Shown here one piece after another: positions 1 through 10,021 of a stretch of DNA of 64,000 nt. Origin of the DNA: Streptomyces sp. NBC_00690. Its GTDB lineage: Bacteria; Actinomycetota; Actinomycetes; Streptomycetales; Streptomycetaceae. The translations under genes were made by a program, and so were the position numbers. Every line of letters starts with the position of its first letter. The stretch's first letter is position 1. The notes beneath the pieces were generated by a model. That model was not told the DNA's origin, did no database searches, and saw only the letters and a program-made list of their open reading frames with translations. The stretch lies in assembly GCF_036226685.1 (NCBI RefSeq), contig NZ_CP109009.1, positions 8,645,501-8,709,500 of the forward strand, read 5' to 3'.

Positions 1-2649
1 CAGCTCCAAGGACGCCGCATAGCAACGCATGGCGGCCTCCGTGTCACCGAGCTGCCGCCACGCGGTGCCGCGATGGATCAGCGTCTGGGCCTCGCCCATG
101 GAGTCACCGAGCCGTCGATACAGCGCGAGTCCATCCCCGCTGGTGACGATCGCCTCGCGGTGCTCCTCCATCATGACGTGGGAGAACGTCAGATTGCCGA
201 GCGCGTTCGCCTCGGCCGACAGATTGCCGGTGGCCTGCTGCAGTTCCCGTGCCTGAGTCAGCAGGGCTACCGTCTTGGCGTCGTGGCCGTGGCGATGGGC
301 CGTCACCAACGCTCGTACGATGAGCACCTCGGCGAGCACCAGCTGATCGTCCTGGCCGCGGCAGATCGCCTCTGCCCGTTCGATGGGGGCCTCGGCCTCT
401 TCGGACCGACTGATCTGCCAGAGCCCACCGCCGAGCATGTAGAGCGCTCCGGCCTCCTCCCGCGCGAGTCCGGCGCGCCTGCTGCCGTCAGCGATCGCCT
501 GGCCCAACTCCACGATGTCGTACCAGGCGTAGGTGCGCTCCAACAGCGGGTCCAGCCCCAACAGCAGGTCCGCGGCCGTGCCCATCAACGACGGCGCCCG
601 CCTCACGGTCTGTCCCAGGACCCGCAGCACGAAGTCCCGTTCGCGATCGAACCACGCAAGGGCGGCGTGCGCATCGAGGAAACCGATCCCCTCCGATGCC
701 TCAGGCGCCAGCCGTTCGGCTATCAGATGACCCGGCCGCACCACGCGATAGGCGTGACGGACGGTGGCGAGGAGGAAGTCGAGCAGATTCGCCAGACAGT
801 GCGTGATCTCCGCGTCGGAGTCGGTCTCGGCGCTCAGATGGCGTGCGAACAACCGCAACAGATCGTGGTAGCGATAGCTTCCGGCCCGGGGTGACTGCAA
901 CAGGCTGGCATCGAGGAGGGCGTCGAGCACGTCTTCCGCGTCGTACTCGTCGACGCCGAGCAGCGCGGCAGCACAGCTCAGCGAGACGGTCGCCGCATCG
1001 GGCAGCGCCAGCAGCCGAAATGCTCGCGCGAGTACGGGATCGAGCTGGTCGTATCCGAGCCTGAAGCACGCCTGCACATTGAGGTCCCCGGTACGCAGCT
1101 GGTCGAGGCCGCGGCGCTCGTCCGCGAGCCTGCGCAGACACTCGGCGATGCTCGTACCGGGGCGGGCGAGCAACCGACAGGCGATCACGCGCACCGCCAG
1201 GGGCAGATGCCCACAGGCGGCCAGCAGTTCCTCGGCTGCTTCCGGTTCGGCGGCCACCCGCGCGGGGCCGACCACGGAGGTGAACAGCTCCAGGGACTCG
1301 GTGGGGGCGAGCGGGTCGAGATCGACGGGGTGCGCGGGGACGGCGGTCATCCGTGCGCGGCTCGTGACGATCACGGCACAGCCCGGATAGCCGGGGAGCA
1401 GTTGTCTGATCTGTTCCGCGTCGGTCGCGTTGTCCAACACCACCAGGACCCTGCGGCCGTGCAAGGTGGTGCGGTAGAGCGCGGCGCGTGCCTCCAAGCC
1501 CTCGGGTACGGCGGTCTCGGGGACGCCGAGTGCATGGAGGAACGCGGCCAGCACGGACGCGGGGTCCGCCGGATCCTCCTGGACGCCAGCGAGGTCCACG
1601 AAGAGTTGGCCGGCGGGGAAGTGGCCACGCACTTCATGGGCCACGTGGACCGCGAGTGAGGTCTTGCCCGCCCCGCCGATGCCGGAGATGGCGCAGATCC
1701 GCACCGCGGAACCGGCCGGTTGGGTGAGACGGGCCTTCAGTTCGGCGACCAGATCCACCCGGCCGGTGAAGTCGTCGATGTCGGTGGGTAGTTGCGCCGG
1801 CACGGGTACGGTCGCGGGGGCAGGAGCCCCCGAGGCGGCGCACAGCAGATCGGGGTCCGAGCGGAGGATCCGCTCATGGAGTTCGCCCAAGCGGGGGTCA
1901 GGGTCGATGCCCAGTTCGGTGGCGAGCGTCGTCCGGGTGTCCGCGAACACCGCCAGTGCCTCGGCCTGCCTGCCGCACTGGTAGAGCGCCCGCATCAGCA
2001 GGAGGCGCAGGCTCTCCCGCAACGGGTGCGCCGCGACGGCAGCGGTCAGGTCGGCGACGGCGGCGCCGGCATGGCCCAACTCCAGATCGAGTTCTATCCG
2101 CGACTCCAGGAGATCCAGGTACCGCTGGGTCAGCCGCTCCCGCTGTGACACCGCGAACGGCCCGGTCAGGCCGGTCAGCGGAGTCCCCTGCCAACGTCCG
2201 ACGGCCTGGCGCAACAGTCCGTGAGCCCCCAGCGCATCACCCTCCTGCCTGGCTCGCGCAGCGGCTGCCGCCTCTCGATCCGCCTCCGTGACGTCGGCCC
2301 CGCCGGCTGGCAGATGGAGTGCGTACGTGGTGCCGACCGACACCAGAAGACCCGGGCCCGCCGCGACGCGGTGTTCGGGCTCCAGGACCGTGCGGATGCG
2401 GGAGATGTAGGTGCGGACCGTGGTGGCGGCGGCCTTGGGCGCCTGATGGCCCCACAGTCCGTCGATGAGTTCCTCGATGGCGACCGGTTGCCCCGCGGCC
2501 ACCACCAGCATGGCCAGTGTCGCCCGCTGTTGCGGGCCGGCGAGTGCCAACTCCTCGCCACCGCGCCAGCCGCGCACGGCTCCGAGGAGGGAGAACCTCA
2601 CCGCGGGGGAGTCGCCCATGCCCGTTCCTTCCGCGAGGTTGGCAGCCAT
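1..2649 (-). CDS. AfsR-like SARP transcriptional regulator (3' end beyond window)
   Basis: Large cytoplasmic transcription regulator of the AfsR/SARP type, read on the minus strand and open through the left edge, so the C-terminus is missing (883 codons visible). Order of parts: OmpR-like winged helix at about residues 10-100, bacterial transcriptional activation domain at about 105-260, NB-ARC ATPase with Walker A (GIGGAGKT, about residue 322) and a Walker B-like VLVVLDN at about 398, then a helical TPR-like region from about 660 to the edge. This order is that of S. coelicolor AfsR, which activates secondary-metabolism promoters. Two starts are possible: ATG at 2649 with GGA only 3 nt upstream, or ATG at 2619 with GAAGGA about 8 nt upstream. 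The second has the better ribosome site; the longer form is given here. No biosynthetic cluster is visible beside it, so the target is unknown. Confidence 0.85.
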   Translation of the reverse strand, partial: MAANLAEGTGMGDSPAVRFSLLGAVRGWRGGEELALAGPQQRATLAMLVVAAGQPVAIEELIDGLWGHQAPKAAATTVRTYISRIRTVLEPEHRVAAGPGLLVSVGTTYALHLPAGGADVTEADREAAAAARARQEGDALGAHGLLRQAVGRWQGTPLTGLTGPFAVSQRERLTQRYLDLLESRIELDLELGHAGAAVADLTAAVAAHPLRESLRLLLMRALYQCGRQAEALAVFADTRTTLATELGIDPDPRLGELHERILRSDPDLLCAASGAPAPATVPVPAQLPTDIDDFTGRVDLVAELKARLTQPAGSAVRICAISGIGGAGKTSLAVHVAHEVRGHFPAGQLFVDLAGVQEDPADPASVLAAFLHALGVPETAVPEGLEARAALYRTTLHGRRVLVVLDNATDAEQIRQLLPGYPGCAVIVTSRARMTAVPAHPVDLDPLAPTESLELFTSVVGPARVAAEPEAAEELLAACGHLPLAVRVIACRLLARPGTSIAECLRRLADERRGLDQLRTGDLNVQACFRLGYDQLDPVLARAFRLLALPDAATVSLSCAAALLGVDEYDAEDVLDALLDASLLQSPRAGSYRYHDLLRLFARHLSAETDSDAEITHCLANLLDFLLATVRHAYRVVRPGHLIAERLAPEASEGIGFLDAHAALAWFDRERDFVLRVLGQTVRRAPSLMGTAADLLLGLDPLLERTYAWYDIVELGQAIADGSRRAGLAREEAGALYMLGGGLWQISRSEEAEAPIERAEAICRGQDDQLVLAEVLIVRALVTAHRHGHDAKTVALLTQARELQQATGNLSAEANALGNLTFSHVMMEEHREAIVTSGDGLALYRRLGDSMGEAQTLIHRGTAWRQLGDTEAAMRCYAASLEL

Positions 2650-3207
2650 GTCCTGAGTCGCCGGTGGTTGCCCGGTGCGTCGCCGACCGGGATGAGCGGA
2701 CTCGGCCCCGCGGCCGACCTCACCGTGCACCGGTCGTCCCCGGAACGCTCATGCGACCACCATCCGTCCTCTGCGTATTCGGCACCGGATCATCTCAACG
2801 ATCAACTGGCGGGTGCGGTCGGTTCCAGGCGGAATGGCCGGTTGCCGTACGTTTGAAATCTGTAGGAGGCATCTCGGCACCGACAGTGGAACGCTTCGTA
2901 CCGGTCGGCGGGTACTTCCTGGCGCCTACAGAAGCCGGGTGCTGTACGGGATTTCCGGCGCGCGGGCTCCCAGCAGTGATCGGGACCGGCCGGTCGCTCC
3001 CGGGCAAGCGGGTGCACCACCCCCGACGGCGGGTTGCCGTCCCACCACTTCAGCCCCATCCGACGCGACGCCCCGTGCCGCACTCTCTCGCAACGCAGCG
3101 CCAGGTCACATCTTGAGAGCGATGGGGCGACTCGGGCCCGCCACGAGCCCCTCGACGTACAGACTGCGCAGCCAGGACGCCATACTGGAGTGCCGGGGAG
3201 GGCGGCA
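2650..3207. other. intergenic region between divergent regulator and kinase
   Basis: About 560 bases between the divergently transcribed AfsR-like gene and the kinase gene. It must hold both promoters, but I could not assign a convincing -35/-10 pair. Open frames here lack the codon bias of the flanking genes. No small gene or RNA recognised. Confidence 0.5.
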
Positions 3208-5478
3208 GTGGAGCGACGGGGGCAACAGGACGCGATGGCGGAATCCAGGCTGATCCAAGGCCGGTATCGGCTTCTCGACGTCATCGGACGCGGGGGCATG
3301 GGCGAGGTGTGGCGGGCCGTCGACGAGTCGTTGGGACGACGGGTCGCGGTCAAGTGCCTCAAGCCGATGGGCGCACAGCCCGACACGGGTATCGCACCCG
3401 TGCTGAGGGAACGGTTCCGCCGGGAGGCCCGGGTCGCCGCGTCCCTCCAACACCGCGGAGTCACGGTCGTCCATGACTTCGGCGAGTCCGACGGCGTCCT
3501 CTATCTCGTCATGGAACTGCTGGAAGGCCGCAACCTCAGCCAGCTGCTGGAGGAGAACAGACAGCGCCCGCTGCCGGTCCATGATGTCGTCGACATCGCG
3601 GAGCAGGTGGCCGACGCCCTCGCCTACACCCATGAGCGGGGAATCGTCCATCGCGACCTCAAGCCCGCCAACATCATGCGATTGACCGACGGCGAGGTGA
3701 AGATCTGCGACTTCGGCATCGCTCGACTCGGCGAGAGCATGGGACTGACCTCGCGACTCACCGGCACCGGCATCGCCATGGGCACCCCGCACTACATGTC
3801 GCCCGAGCAGATCGGCGGCGGCCCCGTCGACCACCGCAGCGACCTCTACTCGCTGGGATGCGTCCTGTACGAGATCGCCACCGGTGTTCCCCCCTTCGAC
3901 CACGAGGACGCCTGGGCCGTACTGGTGGGTCATCGGGACACCCCGCCGCAGCCGCTGCGCACCCACCGGGACGACATCCCCGACCCCTTGCAGCGCATCG
4001 TGCTCGACCTGCTCGCCAAGGCGCCCGAGGGCCGTCCGGCCGACGCCAAGGACCTGCGCCGCCGCATCAGCACCTCGATCGATCGGGCAGTGCCGCACCT
4101 GACCCACAGCGGCCAGGCACCGTCGCCCGGCGTCCGGTTCGCCCCGCACTCAGGAGCGCTGCCGGCCCTGCCGACCTGGACCACGGGTATGACGGGCGGC
4201 CACCGCGCGACCGGTGGCGCGGCGCGCCCCGAACCGGTGGACCCCCCGGCCGGTCTGACCGGCGAGTGGACGACGGGGATCGACAGCCGCCGTGTCGCCG
4301 CCGCGCCGGTGCTCACCGCACCCAGGCGTCCCACCCCGTCCCCCGAGTCGCTGGCCGTACTCGCCAGTCGGCACAGCGCCGGACTCAGCCTCGGTCGCCT
4401 CGGTCGGTGGGAGGAAGCGGGCGAAGTACACAGGGCGGTTGCCGCCGAGCGCGAACACGCCCTGGGCCCTGACCACCCCGACACTCTCGCCAGCCGCTAC
4501 GAGGTCGCCTTCACCCTCAGCAGGACCGGACGGGCCGCGGATGCCCTCCGCGAGTTCGAACGTGTGGCCGACGGCCGTGCACAGGCCCTTGGCGTCGATC
4601 ATGCCGACACCCTGGCAGCACGTCAGGAATCGGCGTACGTGCTCGGACAACTCGGTCGCCACTTCGAGGCGCACGAGATCTATACGGCTGTGCTCGCCTC
4701 CCGTGAGCGAACCATGGGCCCCGATCATCCCGACACCCTGCGCTGCCGCCACAACCTGGGCTTCAGCCTTAGCCGGCTGGGCCGGTTGGAGGACTCGTTC
4801 GCGATGGCGGCCGATGTCGCGTCCGCCAGGGCCCGAGTGCTCGGCCCTGACCACCCCGACACCTTGGTCACCCGCTACGAGGTGGCGTACACCCTCGGTC
4901 AGTTGGGGCGCTGGCCCGAGGCGTTGGAGACCTACCGGCAGGTGGCGACCGCGCGTGCCCGTGCCCTGGGCGCCGACCATCCCGACACGCTCGCCGCCCG
5001 CTACGAGGTGGGCATCGGTCTCGGTCGCCTCGGCCACACCGACCAGGCGCTGGAGCTCTATCAGCGCCTGGTCGCGGACCGCAGCCGACTCAGCGGTCCG
5101 CGCCACCCCGAAACGCTTCGCGCCCGGCACGGTCTCGGCGTGAACCTGGGCCGGCTCGGCCGTTGGGAGGAGGCACTCACCGAGGCCAGGGAGGTCAGCT
5201 CCCTCAGATCAGGGGTCCTGGGCGCCGACCACCCCGACACCCTGGTGAGCCGCAGGGAGGTCGCCGTGTGCCTGGGCTGGTTGGGTCGCTGGAACGACGC
5301 ACTGACCGTGTACGAAGGGGTGGCCCTGGCCCGGGAGCGCGTATTGGGCATCGACCACCCCGATGCGCTGGCGAGCCGCAATGACGAGGCGCACTGCCTG
5401 GAGCAGTTGGGTCGGCGCGCGGAAGCCGTGGAACTCTACCGTCGGGTTGCCGCACTGCGGGAGAGACGCGGCAGCTGA
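3208..5478 (+). CDS. serine/threonine protein kinase with C-terminal tetratricopeptide repeats
   Basis: Hanks-type protein kinase, 756 aa from the GTG at 3208, which has GGGGAGGG 5 nt upstream; ATG 3235 is an alternative. The glycine loop GRGGMGEVW lies at about 27-35, catalytic Lys in VAVK at 49, HRDLKPAN at 148-155 and DFG at 168. After a Pro/Ala-rich linker (about 295-375) come eight near-identical repeats of about 42 residues, each with a core like LGPDHPDTL followed by LGR..EA, similar to kinesin-light-chain-type TPRs. No transmembrane segment is seen, unlike PknA/PknB receptors, so this kinase is probably cytosolic and uses the TPR arm to bind partners or substrates. It stands alone, with no phosphatase or FHA gene adjacent. 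Kinase identity is sure; the substrate is unknown. Confidence 0.93.
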   Translation: MERRGQQDAMAESRLIQGRYRLLDVIGRGGMGEVWRAVDESLGRRVAVKCLKPMGAQPDTGIAPVLRERFRREARVAASLQHRGVTVVHDFGESDGVLYLVMELLEGRNLSQLLEENRQRPLPVHDVVDIAEQVADALAYTHERGIVHRDLKPANIMRLTDGEVKICDFGIARLGESMGLTSRLTGTGIAMGTPHYMSPEQIGGGPVDHRSDLYSLGCVLYEIATGVPPFDHEDAWAVLVGHRDTPPQPLRTHRDDIPDPLQRIVLDLLAKAPEGRPADAKDLRRRISTSIDRAVPHLTHSGQAPSPGVRFAPHSGALPALPTWTTGMTGGHRATGGAARPEPVDPPAGLTGEWTTGIDSRRVAAAPVLTAPRRPTPSPESLAVLASRHSAGLSLGRLGRWEEAGEVHRAVAAEREHALGPDHPDTLASRYEVAFTLSRTGRAADALREFERVADGRAQALGVDHADTLAARQESAYVLGQLGRHFEAHEIYTAVLASRERTMGPDHPDTLRCRHNLGFSLSRLGRLEDSFAMAADVASARARVLGPDHPDTLVTRYEVAYTLGQLGRWPEALETYRQVATARARALGADHPDTLAARYEVGIGLGRLGHTDQALELYQRLVADRSRLSGPRHPETLRARHGLGVNLGRLGRWEEALTEAREVSSLRSGVLGADHPDTLVSRREVAVCLGWLGRWNDALTVYEGVALARERVLGIDHPDALASRNDEAHCLEQLGRRAEAVELYRRVAALRERRGS

Positions 5479-5683
5479 GAAGGGGAATCCCTGCGGCTGT
5501 GCCGCCGTTCCAGGACGCTGCGTCCGCGGCCGGCCCGGCCCTGTGGTCCCCCTGGCGAGCTCTGACCGGAGCCCCCGACCCGAGCCCCGACCCGAGCTCC
5601 GGACCGCGTGACGACGGCATCCCGTGATCACACCGCGACCAAGGTGTCGCCTTCCGTGGTGGTTCGACAGCGGCCCCAGCGGT

Positions 5684-5689
5684 TATGTT
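5684..5689 (+). promoter_or_regulatory. -10 hexamer of a probable leaderless promoter
   Basis: TATGTT ends 6 nt before the ATG at 5696, and TTCGAC at 5663-5668 could be the -35 with a 15-nt spacer. There is no purine-rich ribosome site, which fits a transcript starting at or next to the start codon. Inferred from spacing only. Confidence 0.4.
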
Positions 5690-5695
5690 CCGGCC

Positions 5696-7228
5696 ATGCC
5701 CGCACACACTTCGTACGACGTCGTGATCGTCGGTGGTGGCCACAACGGTCTGGTCGCCGCTGCCTATCTGGCCCGCGCCGGGCGCTCCGTCCTCGTGCTG
5801 GAACGCGGACCGCACACCGGGGGTGCCGCAGTCTCCGCGCGTCCCTTCGCCGGGATCGACGCCCGACTGTCCCGCTACTCCTATCTGGTGTCGCTGCTGC
5901 CGGAAAAGATCGTGCGCGACCTCGGGCTGCGCTTCTCCGTACGGCGGCGGCGCGTGTCCTCCTACACCCCCAGCGGCAACAGCGGACTCCTCGTGGGCGC
6001 CGGTCGCACCCAGGACTCCTTCGCCCAACTCACCGGAGGAGAGCGGGAATTCTCGGCCTGGCAGGAGTTCTACGGCATGACGAGCGCCCTGGCCGGCCGG
6101 GTTTTTCCCACCCTGACCGAACCGTTGCCCACCCGCGCGGAGCTGAAGGCCCGTATCGACGACGAAGTGGCCTGGCGAGTGCTGTTCGAAGAGCCCATCG
6201 GCGCGGCGATCGAAACGTACTTCCACCATGACCTGGTGCGGGGCGTGGTGCTCACCGATGCCCTGATCGGGACCTTCGCGGACGCCCATGACCCCGGCCT
6301 GAGCCAGAACCGTTGCTTCCTCTACCACGTGATCGGCGGTGGCACCGGAGAGTGGGACGTGCCCGTCGGTGGGATGGGCGCGCTCACCGACGCGCTCGCC
6401 CTCGCCGCGCGGAACGCGGGGGCCACGATCGCGACCCTGCACGAGGCCACCCGCATCGACACTGACGGCGAGCGGGCAGAGGTCACTTGCCGCTCGCCCC
6501 ACGCCGAGGTGACGGTGGCCGCCCGTCATGTCCTGGTGAACGCCTCCCCGCAGGAGCTGGCCACTCTCTTGGGAACGTCGCCCCCGGAGCCCGCCGAGGG
6601 CGCGCAGTTCAAGGTCAACATGGTCCTGCGGCGCCTGCCCGGCTTGAGGGACCGGACGGTCGACCCCGCCGATGCCTTCGCAGGCACCTTCCATGTGTCC
6701 GAAGGGTACGGGCAGTTGGCTGCCGCCTATCGGGAAGCCGCATCGGGAACCATGCCCAGTGCACCCCCGTCCGAGATCTACTGTCACACGCTCACCGACC
6801 CCTCGATCCTCAGTTCGGATCTTGCGGCCCGCGGCTATCACACCCTCACCCTCTTCGGGCTCCACACTCCCGCGCGGCTGTTCGCCGCCGAGCCCGCGCG
6901 AGCCCGCGCCGAACTCCTCGAAGCGACCCTCGCAGAACTCGACACACACCTCGACGAGTCCATCCGGGACTGCCTCGCCACCGACGAGCGGGGCGAACCC
7001 TGTATCGAGGCCCGCAGCCCGCTTGACCTGGAGCAGGAACTTCGTCTTCCGGGTGGGCACATCTTCCACCGTGACCTCAGCTTCCCCTATGCCACCGACT
7101 CCAGCGGGCGTTGGGGCGTCGAGACGGAGCACCCCAATGTGCTGCTGTGCGGTGCCGGCGCGGTGCGCGGCGGGGGAGTCAGCGGAGTGCCCGGACACAA
7201 TGCGGCCATGGCGGTACTGGGGCGGTGA
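5696..7228 (+). CDS. FAD-dependent oxidoreductase, phytoene desaturase/PYROXD2-like
   Basis: Flavoprotein of 510 aa. The N-terminal Rossmann dinucleotide fold VGGGHNG is at residues 12-18, followed by the ER at the end of strand 2 that holds the ribose. A C-terminal FAD-binding segment, GAGAVRGGGVSGVPG, lies near residue 490. The arrangement and length match the phytoene desaturase-related NAD(P)/FAD amine-oxidase-like group, most like the PYROXD2 branch, rather than true carotenoid desaturases. No crt genes are nearby, so a carotenoid role is not supported and the substrate is unknown. The start is the ATG of MPAHTSYD because the flavin fold follows at the usual distance; it appears leaderless. 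The gene is monocistronic between the kinase (+) and the converging serine hydrolase (-). Confidence 0.85.
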   Translation: MPAHTSYDVVIVGGGHNGLVAAAYLARAGRSVLVLERGPHTGGAAVSARPFAGIDARLSRYSYLVSLLPEKIVRDLGLRFSVRRRRVSSYTPSGNSGLLVGAGRTQDSFAQLTGGEREFSAWQEFYGMTSALAGRVFPTLTEPLPTRAELKARIDDEVAWRVLFEEPIGAAIETYFHHDLVRGVVLTDALIGTFADAHDPGLSQNRCFLYHVIGGGTGEWDVPVGGMGALTDALALAARNAGATIATLHEATRIDTDGERAEVTCRSPHAEVTVAARHVLVNASPQELATLLGTSPPEPAEGAQFKVNMVLRRLPGLRDRTVDPADAFAGTFHVSEGYGQLAAAYREAASGTMPSAPPSEIYCHTLTDPSILSSDLAARGYHTLTLFGLHTPARLFAAEPARARAELLEATLAELDTHLDESIRDCLATDERGEPCIEARSPLDLEQELRLPGGHIFHRDLSFPYATDSSGRWGVETEHPNVLLCGAGAVRGGGVSGVPGHNAAMAVLGR

Positions 7229-7317
7229 GCCGTCAGCCGGGACCCAACACTGCGGCAGTTATTCGGCTCGGTGATACCGCGCACCGCGACGGCCGTGCAC
7301 TCGGCTTCCGTTGGGGT

Positions 7318-9144
7318 TCAGTCCGCAGATGCGGTCCATCCGACGGTCTCGATCCGTGCCGTATCCGCCGGGCGCCGCTCGTCGAAGAGCGTGCGGACCC
7401 GGTCCTCGACCCTGATCGCGTCGACGTAGACTCCCCGCCCGACCGACCGCGAATCCGTGGTGTACCTCCAGCGGATCCGTACCGAGGTCTCCCGCCAGGC
7501 TGAGAGATCGGCAGTGAGTCGGTGCCACACCCGTTCGGACCAGCCGCCCGCCGACCCGTCCGGATGGTGCCCCGACGGCTGGCGCGCTCCCAGGCGTACG
7601 GTGTCGAAGGGCACCGGTCGCCAGGTGGCGCCGCCGTCGGCAGACGCCTCCAACCGGAGCCGGTCCGCTCCCGGGGTCATGTCCCACCACACGGAACTGA
7701 CCAACCGGGTCGACGGCGAGTCCACGGCAAGCGCGGGCAGCGTCAGCGTCACGTCGGATGCGTTGGCCATCCCCGAGAACCAGGCGGTGCGTCCCCGTCG
7801 TGGGCGCACCGCGACGGCACGCGCCAAGCGGTCGGCCGTCGCCACCCGTGGCGCACTGCCCGACCGCCAGGTGCGAACGGGGTGCACGGAGTTGCCGAGG
7901 ACGATCAGGAACGAGTCGGTACTGGGGTCGAGCACCAGGCTGGTGCCCGTGAATCCGGTGTGCCCGGCACTGAGCGGTGTCGCCATCGCCCCCATGTACC
8001 AGGGCTGGTACAACTCGAATCCGAGGCCGTGGGCGTTCCCCGGGAAGTCCGTGTTGGCGTCCTGGAACATCAGCTCGACCGATTCCGGTCGCAGGATGCG
8101 CGCGGCTCCATAGCTGCCGCCGTTCAGGAGCGCACGGGCCAGCACCGCCAGGTCCCAGGCGCAGGAGAACACTCCTGCATGCCCGGCGACACCGCCGAAC
8201 GCGAAGGCGTTCTCGTCGTGCACCTCGCCCCAGACGAGCCCCCGGTCGAGACCGGACCAAGGCGGTCTGGAGTCCTCGGTGGCGGCGATCTTCGGCCGCC
8301 ACGACGACGGCGGATTGAACCGGGTGCGCTGCATCCCCAGGGGAGCGGTGACGTCCTCGCGCAGGAGAACGTCCAACGACCGGCCGGTGATCCGCTCCAG
8401 CAGCAACTGGAGGGCGATCAGATTCAGATCGGAGTAGAGGTAGGTGCTCCCCGGAGGGCTCACGGGAGCCTCTTGCCAGAGCAGTCGCAGCATTCCCTCC
8501 CGGGTCGGTTCCCGGTAGAAGGCGATCCACGGCCGCAGTCCCGATGTGTGCGTCAACATCTGACGGACGGTGATCTCCTGCTTGCCCGCAGCCGCGAACT
8601 CCGGCAGATAGGAGGCGACGGTGGCGTCGAGCTTCAGCTCTCCTCGCTCGATCCGCTGCACGGCCAGCAGCGAGGTGAACAGCTTGGAAACCGAAGCCAG
8701 ATCGAAGACGGTGTCTTCGGCCATGGGGATCTGCCGCTCGGCGGGCAGTTCGACACCCGTGTCGGACCGCTCGTCGTATCCGGCGTAGCGCACGGCCATG
8801 CCGATGGGGCGATGCAGTGCGACCGTGCCGCCACGCCCCGCCAGCAGCACCGCCCCCGCGTACCAGGGCTTGCGCGGGGAAGGACGGAGGAACGCTTCGG
8901 CTTCGGTGACCAACTGCTCCAGATGCGCCCCGATCAGACCGGCCCGTCCGGGCGTGCCGCGGCGCAGGGTGGGGCCGCTCCCGCGGAGGGCGGCGTCGGA
9001 TGACAGGCCGTCGACGGGCCCGTCGTCCGAGCCCGCGGCGTCCGCGAAGGAAGCCGGCGCCAACGCGAACGCCCCGCCGAGGGCCAGTGCCCCGCTGCCG
9101 AGCCAACGTCTGCTGATTCCCGCGCCTGTCGTGTCCTCGGTCAC
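7318..9144 (-). CDS. Tat-exported serine hydrolase of the beta-lactamase/class C family
   Basis: Protein of 608 aa with a twin-arginine type signal (SRRWLG at about 11-16, then an Ala/Leu stretch ending near Ala-Asp-Ala). The serine beta-lactamase-like domain shows S151-V-S-K154 (SxxK nucleophile and base), YSDLN near 236 (YxN motif) and HTG near 395 (KTG-like). Such proteins act outside the cytoplasm as esterases, D-Ala-D-Ala peptidases or beta-lactam hydrolases; which one cannot be told. The last 150 residues look like a beta-rich carbohydrate-binding-type domain. GTG 9144 was chosen because AGAGGGG lies about 6 nt upstream; an ATG at 9162 is in frame but less well placed. It converges with the FAD oxidoreductase gene. 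Confidence 0.85.
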   Translation of the reverse strand: MTEDTTGAGISRRWLGSGALALGGAFALAPASFADAAGSDDGPVDGLSSDAALRGSGPTLRRGTPGRAGLIGAHLEQLVTEAEAFLRPSPRKPWYAGAVLLAGRGGTVALHRPIGMAVRYAGYDERSDTGVELPAERQIPMAEDTVFDLASVSKLFTSLLAVQRIERGELKLDATVASYLPEFAAAGKQEITVRQMLTHTSGLRPWIAFYREPTREGMLRLLWQEAPVSPPGSTYLYSDLNLIALQLLLERITGRSLDVLLREDVTAPLGMQRTRFNPPSSWRPKIAATEDSRPPWSGLDRGLVWGEVHDENAFAFGGVAGHAGVFSCAWDLAVLARALLNGGSYGAARILRPESVELMFQDANTDFPGNAHGLGFELYQPWYMGAMATPLSAGHTGFTGTSLVLDPSTDSFLIVLGNSVHPVRTWRSGSAPRVATADRLARAVAVRPRRGRTAWFSGMANASDVTLTLPALAVDSPSTRLVSSVWWDMTPGADRLRLEASADGGATWRPVPFDTVRLGARQPSGHHPDGSAGGWSERVWHRLTADLSAWRETSVRIRWRYTTDSRSVGRGVYVDAIRVEDRVRTLFDERRPADTARIETVGWTASAD

Positions 9145-9541
9145 CCGGAACCCCTCTCTCATGTGAATCCGCCGAGAATTCGCGGGTCCTCGAATAGCAG
9201 TGAAGCTTTCTTGCGGAAGTCGTGCGCTGTCAACACTCCGACCGGTTCGACACCGTCCGGCGGATTGCTGCTTCGTCTGCCCCGCAGGTCGACGGTTCAT
9301 CAGAGCTGTCGAGGCATCGAGCCGCGACCCGATCCCACCCGGGGGATCGGGTGCCCCGTGCCGTGCGCAGGGACACGTCCCACGGCGCTCCGGCGCATTC
9401 GAGGGGTGGGGGCCTTACCGCGTCCGTGGCAGTGGGCGCAACAGCGCGTCCCACTGAGGACACGTGCGTATAGCCTGGCGACACGGAGCGGTACCTCTGC
9501 CGGGCGGCGGCGGGTACGGCCGGACTCCAGGGGCGGGATCG

Positions 9542-10021
9542 ATGAGCAGGGCGACACCAGTCTGCTTCGGGGACAGGCTCTTCTGGGCCTACGACGTGGG
9601 GCTGGGCGTCCTCTTCGCCGAGGCGATCCGCGTTGCCGAGGAATCCACCGCGAAGCGGCATCCCCTGTGGTGGGGCGAGTTGGTGCACCAACTGCGGGTG
9701 CATGCGGTGGTGGGGGCGAGCATGGCCGTGCTCCTGGACGAGTTCAGCGCCGAGGAACAGCGGGCGTTGCTGGGGTGGGTCTCACGAGCGGGCGTGCAGC
9801 TGACCGAGCGGGGCGGTGTCGATCTCGCCGAGGTCGCCGGGTGGAACGTACTGGACGGCCAGACCATCGATCTGCGCGGCGCCCGCCATGTGGCCCCCGG
9901 CCCTCTGGTGGAGCTGGGGCAGGCCATGTCCGATCTGGTGGACGACACCCTGCCGCCACCCCCACCGGGGCGCCACTGGTACTTCGGCACACCTGCCGGT
10001 CGGGTCCTCCAGGGAGAGTGA
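9542..10021 (+). CDS. conserved hypothetical protein
   Basis: Unrecognised 159-aa cytoplasmic protein. The start is the ATG of MSRATPVCFGD, preceded by AGGGGCGGG. It is mostly helical, with Trp-rich stretches (FWAYDVG, HPLWWGELVHQLRVH) and a Pro run (five prolines) near the C-terminus. No signal peptide, membrane segment or metal motif is seen. A TATAGC-like -10 lies at about 9471-9476, some 65 nt upstream. Codon bias and clean boundaries indicate a real gene. Function unknown; it is not obviously linked to the downstream methionine operon, which is separated by a hairpin and about 600 bases. Confidence 0.7.
   Translation: MSRATPVCFGDRLFWAYDVGLGVLFAEAIRVAEESTAKRHPLWWGELVHQLRVHAVVGASMAVLLDEFSAEEQRALLGWVSRAGVQLTERGGVDLAEVAGWNVLDGQTIDLRGARHVAPGPLVELGQAMSDLVDDTLPPPPPGRHWYFGTPAGRVLQGE

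Noticed and set aside
3034..3207. Upstream in-frame start of the kinase gene at 3034
   Set aside because: The extension (MPSHHFSPIRRD...) lacks coding bias, and GTG 3208 has a strong ribosome site.
3106..5130. Long minus-strand frames opposite the kinase gene
   Set aside because: They are open because of strong GC-codon periodicity on the other strand. The plus frame has unmistakable kinase and TPR motifs.
5204..7198. 664-codon minus-strand frame opposite the FAD oxidoreductase gene
   Set aside because: Composition is that of an antisense shadow, with no domain; the plus strand carries the flavin-binding motifs.
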